From Haloarculaceae archaeon (GTDB taxonomy: Archaea; Halobacteriota; Halobacteria; Halobacteriales; Haloarculaceae): DNA of 6,181 nt. The position numbers and the translations under genes were made by a program. Where the stretch lies: contig JAHENN010000133.1 of assembly GCA_018609665.1 (NCBI GenBank), positions 1 to 6,181 on the forward strand, read 5' to 3'. Below, piece by piece: positions 1 to 4,954 of this stretch (position 1 is its first letter; each line of letters begins with the position of its first letter). Under the pieces are notes generated by a model. That model was not told the origin of the DNA. It did not search any database and saw only the letters and a list, made by a program, of their open reading frames with translations.

Positions 1-784
1 CGAGCGGCAGTACCAGCGCGACGGCCGGTTCGTGGAGTACCAGCCGAACGAGACCGTCGAGGGGGCCCGCATCCAGCAGACCAACGCGAGCCGCAACTTC
101 ACCGCCGGCGGGAGCCTCGCCGGCCAAGAGAGGAGGACGCTGGCCGACAACACGACCCGGGCCGGCGAGTTCGAGATGACCGTCGACCGGACGGACCTGC
201 TGGAGGCGCCGGCCGGGCTCCTCCTCGACACCCTCTTGGGCAGGACGTTCTACATCGAGATCGTCGACGAGGCCGGGCAGACGTGGGAGGTGTACGTCTT
301 CCAGGACGACTCGGTGGCGTCGGACGCGGCATCAGTCGTGGTCAGGCCGCCCGGCGGGTTCGACTTCTCGCTCTTTGACCCGCTGAGCACCCTCGGCTCC
401 GACGACTACTGTACGACCACCGGCGAGAACGTGAGCCTCGACCTCGTCGAGGGCACCTTCGACGGAGAGGAGTGTTCGGACCTGTCGTTCTACACCGACA
501 ACGTCACCGGGACGCCGCACAGCATCAGCTACCGGAACACGAAGACGGGCGGGGTTTCCCTGCCGCTCTTGCCCGATATCCCCGCCGACGACCGCGTGAC
601 GGGCACGTACAACCTGACGGTCGACACCAACGCCAGCCGGGACCCGTACTACGGGCCGACGAGCGGCGACGACCCGAACGCGAAGGCGGTCATCTACGAG
701 GCCAGCGTCGACGCGGAGTTCCGCAGCAAGTCGGTCGTCTACCGCAACGAGGACCTGCGAGCGAGGTGGAGTCGGGTGGCATGA
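1..784 (+). CDS. C-terminal part of an extracytoplasmic, N-glycosylation-rich protein (5' end outside window)
   Basis: The reading frame is open from base 2 to the TGA at 782-784, giving about 260 visible residues. The GTG at 32 is internal rather than a convincing start, because no stop or promoter precedes it. I do not recognise the family. The visible part is acidic and beta-rich in appearance, with eight N-X-S/T sequons (NET, NAS, NFT, NTT, NVS, NVT, NLT, NAS) and two cysteines about 25 residues apart (DDYCTT and EECSDL) that could form a disulfide. No membrane helix is visible, so any signal peptide or anchor lies upstream of the window. The stop codon overlaps the next ATG (ATGA), which makes this the upstream cistron of the pilin-like operon. 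I infer a secreted or membrane-anchored surface protein working with the two downstream prepilin-like proteins. Coding status is firm; function is unknown. Confidence 0.85.
   Translation, partial: ERQYQRDGRFVEYQPNETVEGARIQQTNASRNFTAGGSLAGQERRTLADNTTRAGEFEMTVDRTDLLEAPAGLLLDTLLGRTFYIEIVDEAGQTWEVYVFQDDSVASDAASVVVRPPGGFDFSLFDPLSTLGSDDYCTTTGENVSLDLVEGTFDGEECSDLSFYTDNVTGTPHSISYRNTKTGGVSLPLLPDIPADDRVTGTYNLTVDTNASRDPYYGPTSGDDPNAKAVIYEASVDAEFRSKSVVYRNEDLRARWSRVA
763..768 (+). promoter_or_regulatory. Shine-Dalgarno site for the 781-1245 gene
   Basis: GAGGTG matches the haloarchaeal anti-SD (CACCTCC at the 3' end of 16S rRNA) and lies 12 nt before the ATG at 781, inside the end of the upstream gene. 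With the ATGA stop/start overlap it suggests coupled translation, and it decides the start. Confidence 0.6.
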
Positions 785-1245
785 CCGCGACCGCCGCCCG
801 CGGCGTCTCGCCGGTGTTCGGCTACGTGCTGACGCTGGGCATCTCGACGCTGCTGGTGTCGGGGCTCATCATCGCGGCGGGCGGCTTCGTCGACGGCCAG
901 CGCGAGCAGACGAGCCGGAGCGAACTGCGGGTCATCGGCCAGCAGGTCTCCGGCGACATCGCGGCCGCCGACCGGCTCGTCCGCAGCGGCGGCAGCCGCA
1001 CGGAGATCACCCGCCAGCTCCCCGAGCGGGCCGTCGGCTCGCAGTACACCGTGACGGTCAGGACCGACGGCGGCGGGCCGACCCCCGCGTACCTCGAGCT
1101 CCGGACGGTCCGGCCGGAGGTGACCGTCGAGGTGGGGATCGCCAACGAGACGGCCGTCGCCGGCTCGGAGGTCGGCGGCGGCGAGATCGTCGTCCGGTAC
1201 GACCGGTCGGCCGACCACCTGGAGGTGGTCGAGGGTGATGCGTGA
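781..1245 (+). CDS. Archaeal type IV prepilin-like membrane protein (154 aa)
   Basis: The N-terminus has a class III (type IV prepilin) signal peptide: a short leader MTATAARG, then VSPVFGYVL and a hydrophobic helix at about residues 11-33. The prepilin peptidase PibD would be expected to cut after G8. The RG-VSPV pattern is typical of haloarchaeal pilins and pilin-like proteins. The remaining roughly 120 residues would lie outside the membrane: a polar helix at about 40-70 (RSELRVIGQQVSGDIAAADR), then a beta-rich tail with one sequon (NET at 122). There are no cysteines. The ATG overlaps the previous stop and has an SD site upstream. The gene ends 8 bases inside the start of the next one, so all three plus-strand genes are almost certainly co-transcribed. 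It resembles a conserved haloarchaeal DUF72xx family (possibly DUF7266, from memory and unverified). The likely role is a minor pilin or pseudopilin-like subunit. Confidence 0.85.
   Translation: MTATAARGVSPVFGYVLTLGISTLLVSGLIIAAGGFVDGQREQTSRSELRVIGQQVSGDIAAADRLVRSGGSRTEITRQLPERAVGSQYTVTVRTDGGGPTPAYLELRTVRPEVTVEVGIANETAVAGSEVGGGEIVVRYDRSADHLEVVEGDA
1221..1227 (+). promoter_or_regulatory. Shine-Dalgarno site for the 1238-2005 gene
   Basis: GGAGGTG is a strong match to the haloarchaeal anti-SD and lies 10 nt before the ATG at 1238, within the preceding coding sequence. The spacing favours the ATG at 1238 over the adjacent in-frame GTG at 1235. Confidence 0.7.
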
Positions 1246-2005
1246 CGACCGCGCGGTCAACGAGGTGATCGGCTTCGTGCTGGTGTTCTCGCTGGTGCTG
1301 ACGACCGTCTCGCTCGTCTACGGCGCCGGCTTCGCCGGGCTGGAAAGCGCCCGCGACGTCGAGCGGGTGAACAACGCCGAACGCGCCTTCGACGTGCTGG
1401 CGAACAACTTCCAGCAGATGGGCCGCGGCGAGGCGCCGAACCGGGCGACGGAGATCAAGCTCGCCGACGCACAGCTGACGACGACGGCCGGTCGGGAGAT
1501 GACGATCAACGCGACCGGAATGAACGCCACGGGCGCCGAGTCGGTCGCGATACGGTACGACGCCCCCGGCGACACGAGCATCGTCTACGAACACGGCGCG
1601 GTGATCCGGACCGACGGCGACGGCGCGGTCATGCGGCGGGAGCCGGACTTCATTTTCGAGGACGGCAACGTCGTCGTCAGGTTCATCGAGCCGCGGGGCA
1701 GCAACCAGGGGGTCGGCGGCTCCACCTCGACGGTGCTGGTGCGGGCCGAGCGGCTCAAGAGCGACGTCCTCGCGAACCGCGACACGACGTCGAACGTGAC
1801 GGTGCGGCTGGAGACCCGCCCCGACCGCGCCGGCGTCTGGGAGGAGTACCTGAACGAGTCGCTCGCGGCGGCGACCGGTGGGTCGCCGACCTGCAGCCGC
1901 TCGACGATCGATAGCGACACCACCGAGGTCGTCTGCTTCGACGACACGGCGGACGTCGACCGGCTCGCCGTCTCCCGGGTCAGGATCCGGGTGACGCTGA
2001 CGTAG
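1238..2005 (+). CDS. Archaeal type IV prepilin-like surface protein (255 aa)
   Basis: A class III signal peptide is visible: leader MRDDRA, then VNEVIGFVLVFSLVLTTVSLVYG as the single hydrophobic helix (about residues 7-29), with PibD cleavage predicted after A6. A polar helix follows (about 37-62, including RVNNAERAFDVLANNF). The beta-rich ectodomain has four sequons (N91, N95, N186, N206). Near the C-terminus, W201-E-E-Y is followed by a cysteine pair, C219 and C233, a possible disulfide. The segment at about 115-170 resembles residues 132-193 of the convergent 497-aa protein, so the two look like diverged relatives. The start overlaps the previous gene by 8 bases and has a strong SD. The in-frame GTG at 1235 would add one residue. 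The TAG stop is one base from the stop of the opposing gene. Probable surface or pilus-like subunit; exact role unknown. Confidence 0.87.
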   Translation: MRDDRAVNEVIGFVLVFSLVLTTVSLVYGAGFAGLESARDVERVNNAERAFDVLANNFQQMGRGEAPNRATEIKLADAQLTTTAGREMTINATGMNATGAESVAIRYDAPGDTSIVYEHGAVIRTDGDGAVMRREPDFIFEDGNVVVRFIEPRGSNQGVGGSTSTVLVRAERLKSDVLANRDTTSNVTVRLETRPDRAGVWEEYLNESLAAATGGSPTCSRSTIDSDTTEVVCFDDTADVDRLAVSRVRIRVTLT

Positions 2006-2006
2006 C

Positions 2007-3500
2007 CTACGACAGCTCGACGGTCACGCGGTTCTCGGTGACGTGGAGGTACGTGACGGCGCTGCCGTCGCCCTCGTAGACGATGGTCCCGCTCGAGTCG
2101 TCGGTGAGCCCGGCGTTGCCCTGCTGGCGCTCGCTGAGCGACATCTCGGTGTCGTCCAGCAGGGTGAAGTGGTGCTGGACGACCAGCTCGGCGGACTCGC
2201 GGTCGCCCGTCGAGTTCGTCGTCCCGGGGTCGGCCGTGTGGCCGGCCAGCTCCTCGCTGCCGTTGAAGCTGCCGTCGTCGTAGTCGTCGAACCGCAGGAG
2301 GTCGTCGTTACCGTGGGTCGAGGCGTCGGTGTACTCGAAGGACCGCGAGTCGTTCAGCAGGTCGACGTTCAGCTGCTCGTCGCCGTCCGGGCAGGTGATG
2401 GTGTAGGGGTCGTCGCCGTGGTTCTCGTCGAGCACCCACGTGTGGTAGCTGTCGCCGTCGGTGTCGCTGTAGTACAGCACCGTCCGGACGGGGTCGCCGC
2501 AGCTCGTGCCGCCGCCGCGCTTCTCGACGTAGACCTCGAGCCGCCGGTCGCCGGACTCGCCGGCCAGCGACCACCCGAAGTTGTTGAAATCCGACGCCGA
2601 GTCGCCGCGGAACTCGAGGTCGAGCTCCTCGAGGGTATGGCCGTCCTCCTGGCCGCGGACCGGGAGCCGCTCGCCGCCGATGACGTCGAACTCGCCCTGG
2701 ACGCCGAGCGCGACGATGTCGGCGGTGGCGGTCCCGTCGACGCAGTCGGAGACGGTGCCCTCGGTCCGTTCCTCGAGGTACGACCGCCACCCCTCGCAGT
2801 AGTCGCTCGTCACCTCGACGGAGACGTTGCCGAGCTGGACGGGGTTGTCGAGGCCGGTCTCGCCGTCGGGATACGTCTCCGTGGCGTTCGGGTAGACCTC
2901 GCGGGCGGTCTCGACCCGGGAGACGCGGGCCGTCGCCCGGCCGCCGGCGCCGCCGGAGCCGTCGACGCGGACCAGCGGGAACGTCAGCGTCGCGTCCCGG
3001 TAGTGGAACTCCGGCGAGGAGACCATCGTAACCCCGTCGTCGGCCGACGACCGCCAGACGCCGCCGCCCTGGTAGGCGACCTCGGTGTCGCCGTCCTCGT
3101 ACACCACCGCGCCGAGCGTCTCGTTGTAGAGGATCGTCGTGTTGCCGTCGTCGGTCGTGTTGTCGAAGCCGGCGTAGGCGTCGCAGCCGCCGCAGTTGGT
3201 CCCGTTCCAGTTCTCGTGGACGAGCCGGACGCGGCCGACCTCGGGGGCGACCCGGTAGCTGCCGCCGTCGCCGCCGAGCCGGACCGCCTGGGACTCCGAG
3301 TCGCCGAGGGCGACCTGCGCCGCCCGGGCGTCGAGCTGCGTCATCCCCTGCGTGGCCTGTCCGGTCGTCGACCGGCTCTGGCCCTCGCGGACGGCGTCGC
3401 CGCCGAAGGCGACGATCCCGACCGCGCCGGTCAGGACGATCCCCAGCAGGAGGATGACGCCGAGCGGCGAGGACTGACCGCGGGTCGGTACGTCGCGCAT
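2007..3500 (-). CDS. Large archaeal prepilin-like surface protein (497 aa)
   Basis: The N-terminus MRDVPTRG-QSSPLGVILLLGIVL is a class III signal peptide with predicted PibD cleavage after G8 and a hydrophobic helix at about 12-32. A polar helix follows (about 44-66, GMTQLDARAAQVALGDS), then a motif set I associate with a large haloarchaeal pilin-like family (DUF7289 type, from memory): VVYEDGDT (132-139), AYQGGGVWR (142-150) and SPEFHYRDATLTFPLVRV (162-179). The ectodomain is very acidic and carries about nine sequons and six cysteines (C103, C106 in NCGGCD; C235; C253; C334; C370), consistent with a glycosylated, disulfide-stabilised extracellular protein. The C-terminal half (about 275-497) is an extra domain I do not recognise, ending in AVTYLHVTENRV. 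The gene has its own promoter region and runs convergently into the prepilin operon with one base between stops. Probable minor pilin, tip protein or adhesin-like subunit; this role is inferred. Confidence 0.88.
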   Translation of the reverse strand: MRDVPTRGQSSPLGVILLLGIVLTGAVGIVAFGGDAVREGQSRSTTGQATQGMTQLDARAAQVALGDSESQAVRLGGDGGSYRVAPEVGRVRLVHENWNGTNCGGCDAYAGFDNTTDDGNTTILYNETLGAVVYEDGDTEVAYQGGGVWRSSADDGVTMVSSPEFHYRDATLTFPLVRVDGSGGAGGRATARVSRVETAREVYPNATETYPDGETGLDNPVQLGNVSVEVTSDYCEGWRSYLEERTEGTVSDCVDGTATADIVALGVQGEFDVIGGERLPVRGQEDGHTLEELDLEFRGDSASDFNNFGWSLAGESGDRRLEVYVEKRGGGTSCGDPVRTVLYYSDTDGDSYHTWVLDENHGDDPYTITCPDGDEQLNVDLLNDSRSFEYTDASTHGNDDLLRFDDYDDGSFNGSEELAGHTADPGTTNSTGDRESAELVVQHHFTLLDDTEMSLSERQQGNAGLTDDSSGTIVYEGDGSAVTYLHVTENRVTVELS

Positions 3501-3524
3501 GACTCGTACGCGGCGGCGACCGGT

Positions 3525-3530
3525 CCTAAC
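3525..3530 (-). promoter_or_regulatory. Possible TATA box for the 497-aa gene
   Basis: On the minus strand this reads GTTAGG and is centred about 27 bp upstream of the ATG at 3500, the position expected for a leaderless haloarchaeal transcript. The match is weak. The only BRE-like CGAAAC sits about 11 bp further upstream rather than adjacent. The AT-rich TATTAATA at 3607-3614 is an alternative that would give a leader of about 85 nt. Confidence 0.3.
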
Positions 3531-3603
3531 CCACCCGCCCGTTTCGAGTCTCGTCCCCGTCGCCGCGTCGTCCGGCGAATCCGACCCTCGTCCGCCGAGG
3601 GGG

Positions 3604-3658
3604 TCGTATTAATATGGTATAATGTGTTACAGGAGCCCTCAGGCAACTCTTAAGTACA
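3604..3658. promoter_or_regulatory. AT-rich island in the divergent intergenic region
   Basis: The 182 bp between the divergent starts at 3500 and 3683 contain the least GC-rich stretch of the window. It includes a perfect 8-bp palindrome TATTAATA (3607-3614), a TATAAT (3618-3623) and TTAAGTA (3650-3656). In a genome this GC-rich, such a cluster is a strong sign of promoter or regulator-binding DNA. The palindromic box could serve transcription in either direction. The rest of the gap (3501-3603) is GC-rich and shows nothing I can name. Confidence 0.55.
3650..3656 (+). promoter_or_regulatory. TATA box of the 32-aa gene
   Basis: TTAAGTA is centred 30 bp upstream of the ATG at 3683. With the usual archaeal spacing of 26-27 bp, transcription would start at about 3679-3680, giving a leaderless or nearly leaderless mRNA. 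It is the best TATA match in the window, and there is no Shine-Dalgarno site before the gene, as expected for leaderless initiation. Confidence 0.6.
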
Positions 3659-3686
3659 TCGTACGTGCTACGGTGTGGCACGATGT
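3656..3686. repeat. Inverted repeat ACATCGT-(17)-ACGATGT, possible operator
   Basis: The left arm at 3656-3662 and right arm at 3680-3686 are perfect 7-bp reverse complements with 17 bp between. The left arm touches the TATA box and the right arm covers the predicted transcription start and the start codon. Because the left arm lies upstream of the predicted start, it would not be in the RNA, so a DNA operator for a dimeric repressor fits better than a hairpin. A second pairing, CGTGC (3664-3668) with GCACG (3678-3682), overlaps it. A short repeat could arise by chance. Confidence 0.4.
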
Positions 3687-3781
3687 CAAATAACGACACG
3701 CTGGGCGACATCAGTCACGTGCCACCGACCGGGGACTCCGTCTCGAACGTCTGGGAGCGCGGCGACGAAGGCGCCGACTGA
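3683..3781 (+). CDS. Very small protein, 32 aa, unknown function
   Basis: The frame runs from ATG 3683 to TGA 3781 and encodes MSNNDTLGDISHVPPTGDSV followed by SNVWERGDEGAD. I do not recognise a characterised family. The peptide is acidic and polar with no signal peptide, cysteines or membrane helix, so it should be cytosolic. Support for it being real comes from the TATA box about 30 bp upstream, the AT-rich promoter island, the start codon just downstream of the predicted transcription start, and haloarchaeal-like codon choice with G/C third positions after the first few codons. The first codons (TCA AAT AAC) are more AT-rich than the rest, common at leaderless starts. It is monocistronic: the next gene is on the opposite strand and ends 42 bp downstream. 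It could be a small regulatory or adaptor protein. It is too short for most gene callers, so homologues may be under-annotated. Confidence 0.65.
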   Translation: MSNNDTLGDISHVPPTGDSVSNVWERGDEGAD

Positions 3782-3823
3782 CGGCCGCTCTCCTCGACGG
3801 ACCCGACGCGCCGGCAGCGGCGC

Positions 3824-4015
3824 CTACTCGCCGGCCCAGGGGCCGACGCCGAAGATGCCGCCCGCCAGCCACCCGACCATCAGCGGCCCGACGACGGCCA
3901 GACAGAGCAGTCCGACGTACCGGACCGGCGGCGGCTGTAGCGCCAGGTAGACCAGATACGCCGTCCCCAGCAGCGGCCACAGCCACCCGAGGGTCGACCG
4001 CGCCGTCGCCGACAT
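3824..4015 (-). CDS. Small two-helix membrane protein, 63 aa
   Basis: From the ATG at 4015 the protein is MSATARSTLGWLWPLLGTAY onward, ending GVGPWAGE. Two hydrophobic stretches are visible, about residues 9-27 and 32-56, joined by a short PPPVR turn, so it is probably a helical hairpin in the cytoplasmic membrane with a Ser/Thr/Arg N-terminus. A longer TTG-initiated form (from 4042) would add a charged nine-residue stretch; the ATG is preferred because a weak TATA-like CTTCTTGC lies about 27 bp upstream of it. I do not recognise a characterised function. It is divergent from the lipoprotein gene at 4099 and convergent with the 32-aa gene (42 bp between stops). Haloarchaeal genomes contain many such conserved short membrane proteins of unknown role. 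Confidence 0.78.
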   Translation of the reverse strand: MSATARSTLGWLWPLLGTAYLVYLALQPPPVRYVGLLCLAVVGPLMVGWLAGGIFGVGPWAGE

Positions 4016-4038
4016 GCCACTGCGTTGTCGCCCCCGGG

Positions 4039-4046
4039 GCAAGAAG
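4039..4046 (-). promoter_or_regulatory. Possible TATA-like element for the 63-aa membrane protein
   Basis: The minus strand reads CTTCTTGC, centred about 27 bp upstream of the ATG at 4015. It resembles the ACTTTTGC element in front of the GTG at 4858. It is a weak match supported mainly by its position. Confidence 0.3.
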
Positions 4047-4068
4047 CTGCCTCCCGGCCGTCGGAACG

Positions 4069-4075
4069 TTTACCC
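4069..4075 (+). promoter_or_regulatory. TATA-like box of the lipoprotein gene
   Basis: GTTTACC is centred about 27 bp upstream of the GTG at 4099, so transcription should start at or next to the start codon (leaderless). No SD site precedes the GTG. It lies in the 83-bp gap (4016-4098) between divergent genes, which otherwise shows nothing recognisable. Confidence 0.45.
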
Positions 4076-4098
4076 CGCGGAGCGACGAGCCGTCGACC

Positions 4099-4521
4099 GT
4101 GCTGCGCCGCCGCTGTCTCGTCGTCGCGGCCGTCGCCGTCGCCGGCTGTTCGGGGAGCGCGAGCGAGACGCCGACCGGCGACGACGACGCGTACCGGACC
4201 GCCTTCCGCGAGGCCGTCGAGCGCGCCGGGCACACGGTCCGCTCGCTGTCGGTCGGCGACCGGGTCCGACTCGTCTACTCGCCGGCCGAGGCCTCCGAAG
4301 CCGGCGTCAGAACGAGCGTCGAGGACGTCTCCCGGGCCTTCTTCGACCGCGTCTACGGGGGCTGGGAGCCCGCGGGCCTCGACGCCCGCGTCCGGATCGA
4401 CGGCGACCTCGTCGCGACCTGGCGGATGGAGCGGGCCTGGATCGAGTCGTACCTGGACGGCGACATCGACCGCGAGGAGCTGGCCGCACGGGTCGAGGAC
4501 AGCGTCGAGCGGCGGTCGTAG
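4099..4521 (+). CDS. Haloarchaeal lipoprotein, 140 aa, unknown function
   Basis: The N-terminus MLRRRCLVVAAVAVAGCSGS shows a basic n-region, a short hydrophobic core and a lipobox VAGC with Cys17 as the lipidated residue. The twin arginines (R4-R5-C-L-V) fit a Tat-type signal, the usual export route for haloarchaeal lipoproteins. After Cys17 comes a short Ser/Thr/Gly/Asp linker, then an acidic globular domain of about 110 residues (FREAVERAGHTVRSLSVGDR; SVEDVSRAFFDRVYGGWEP; DLVATWRMERAWIESYLDGD). It should be anchored on the outer face of the membrane. I do not recognise the domain. The start is GTG, chosen because it gives the intact signal peptide and sits 27 bp after a TATA-like box. The gene is divergent from the 63-aa membrane protein, possibly functionally linked, and its TAG stop is one base from the stop of the opposing gene. 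Confidence 0.85.
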   Translation: MLRRRCLVVAAVAVAGCSGSASETPTGDDDAYRTAFREAVERAGHTVRSLSVGDRVRLVYSPAEASEAGVRTSVEDVSRAFFDRVYGGWEPAGLDARVRIDGDLVATWRMERAWIESYLDGDIDREELAARVEDSVERRS

Positions 4522-4522
4522 G

Positions 4523-4858
4523 TCACGCGTCGTCGGCCGCCGGCCGGACGTGGAACTCCGGGTCGGCGCGGACGCCGATCCGCGCCAGCTGCTCGCGGAT
4601 GTGGCGCTTGGCGGCGGCGACGGCCCGCTCGCGGGCCTCGAACCCGCGGGTCGTCGGCCGCTCGAAGGCGACCCGGACGGTCCGGTCGTCCAGTTCGAGC
4701 CGCTGGCCGCCGGACTCGACGGCGTAGAAGGAGTCGCACACCCAGACGTACGGGGCATCCGTCGTCGGTGCACCGCGGTACGACGGCGGTTCCTCGCCCG
4801 GCTCGTACAGCGTCCCGGTCGTGCCCGTTCCACCCGCCAGTCCACAGATCTGCAGCAC
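4523..4858 (-). CDS. Conserved haloarchaeal cytosolic protein, 111 aa
   Basis: Starting at the GTG at 4858, the protein reads MLQICGLAGGTGTTGTLYEP onward. Visible parts are a Gly/Thr-rich N-terminus, a segment EPPSYRGAP followed by YVWVCDSFYAVESGG (37-51), a beta-strand pair (LELDDRTVRVAFERP, 55-68) and a charged helix GFEARERAVAAAKRHIREQL (72-91). It has no signal peptide or membrane helix. It resembles a short haloarchaea-specific family (possibly DUF7113, from memory and unverified) with no known function. The frame is open upstream to a possible start at 4924, but the extra 22 residues are Arg/Gly-rich and unlike the rest. The GTG has a TATA-like ACTTTTGC 27 bp upstream, which supports the shorter form as a leaderless gene. 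Its TGA is one base from the lipoprotein stop. Confidence 0.82.
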   Translation of the reverse strand: MLQICGLAGGTGTTGTLYEPGEEPPSYRGAPTTDAPYVWVCDSFYAVESGGQRLELDDRTVRVAFERPTTRGFEARERAVAAAKRHIREQLARIGVRADPEFHVRPAADDA

Positions 4859-4880
4859 ACAGAAAGGTGAGCGCCCGCGG

Positions 4881-4888
4881 GCAAAAGT
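4881..4888 (-). promoter_or_regulatory. TATA-like box of the 111-aa gene
   Basis: The minus strand reads ACTTTTGC, centred about 27 bp before the GTG at 4858. It is one of few T-rich runs in the region and argues for initiation at 4858 rather than at the upstream ATG at 4924. The remaining bases of the 4859-4954 gap show no recognisable feature. Confidence 0.5.
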
Positions 4889-4954
4889 CCGGCGGCAGCC
4901 GCCAGCACTCCGTCGGGCGGCCACGAGCCGGCGGCCGCAGGGCCGTCGGACCGC

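Noticed and set aside
99..332. Short minus-strand frames opposite the pilin operon (for example 99-332, 332-520, 822-1145)
   Set aside because: Antisense to well-supported genes, Arg/Pro/Ser-rich, with no promoter or recognisable domain.
472..780. An N-terminal extension of the 154-aa prepilin gene
   Set aside because: The upstream in-frame part is low-complexity and overlaps the first gene; the ATG at 781 has an SD site and places the signal peptide correctly.
3597..3640. GAGGG and CCCTC inverted repeat around the AT-rich island
   Set aside because: Only 5-bp arms about 34 bp apart in GC-rich DNA; expected by chance.
2043..3653. A 536-codon open frame on the plus strand opposite the 497-aa gene
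   Set aside because: The product is an Ala/Val/Arg-rich string with no domain, antisense to a gene with a clear signal peptide, sequons and family motifs.
4859..4924. A 22-residue N-terminal extension of the 111-aa protein
   Set aside because: The extension is Arg/Gly-rich and unlike the rest, and the ACTTTTGC box lies inside it at leaderless spacing for the GTG at 4858.
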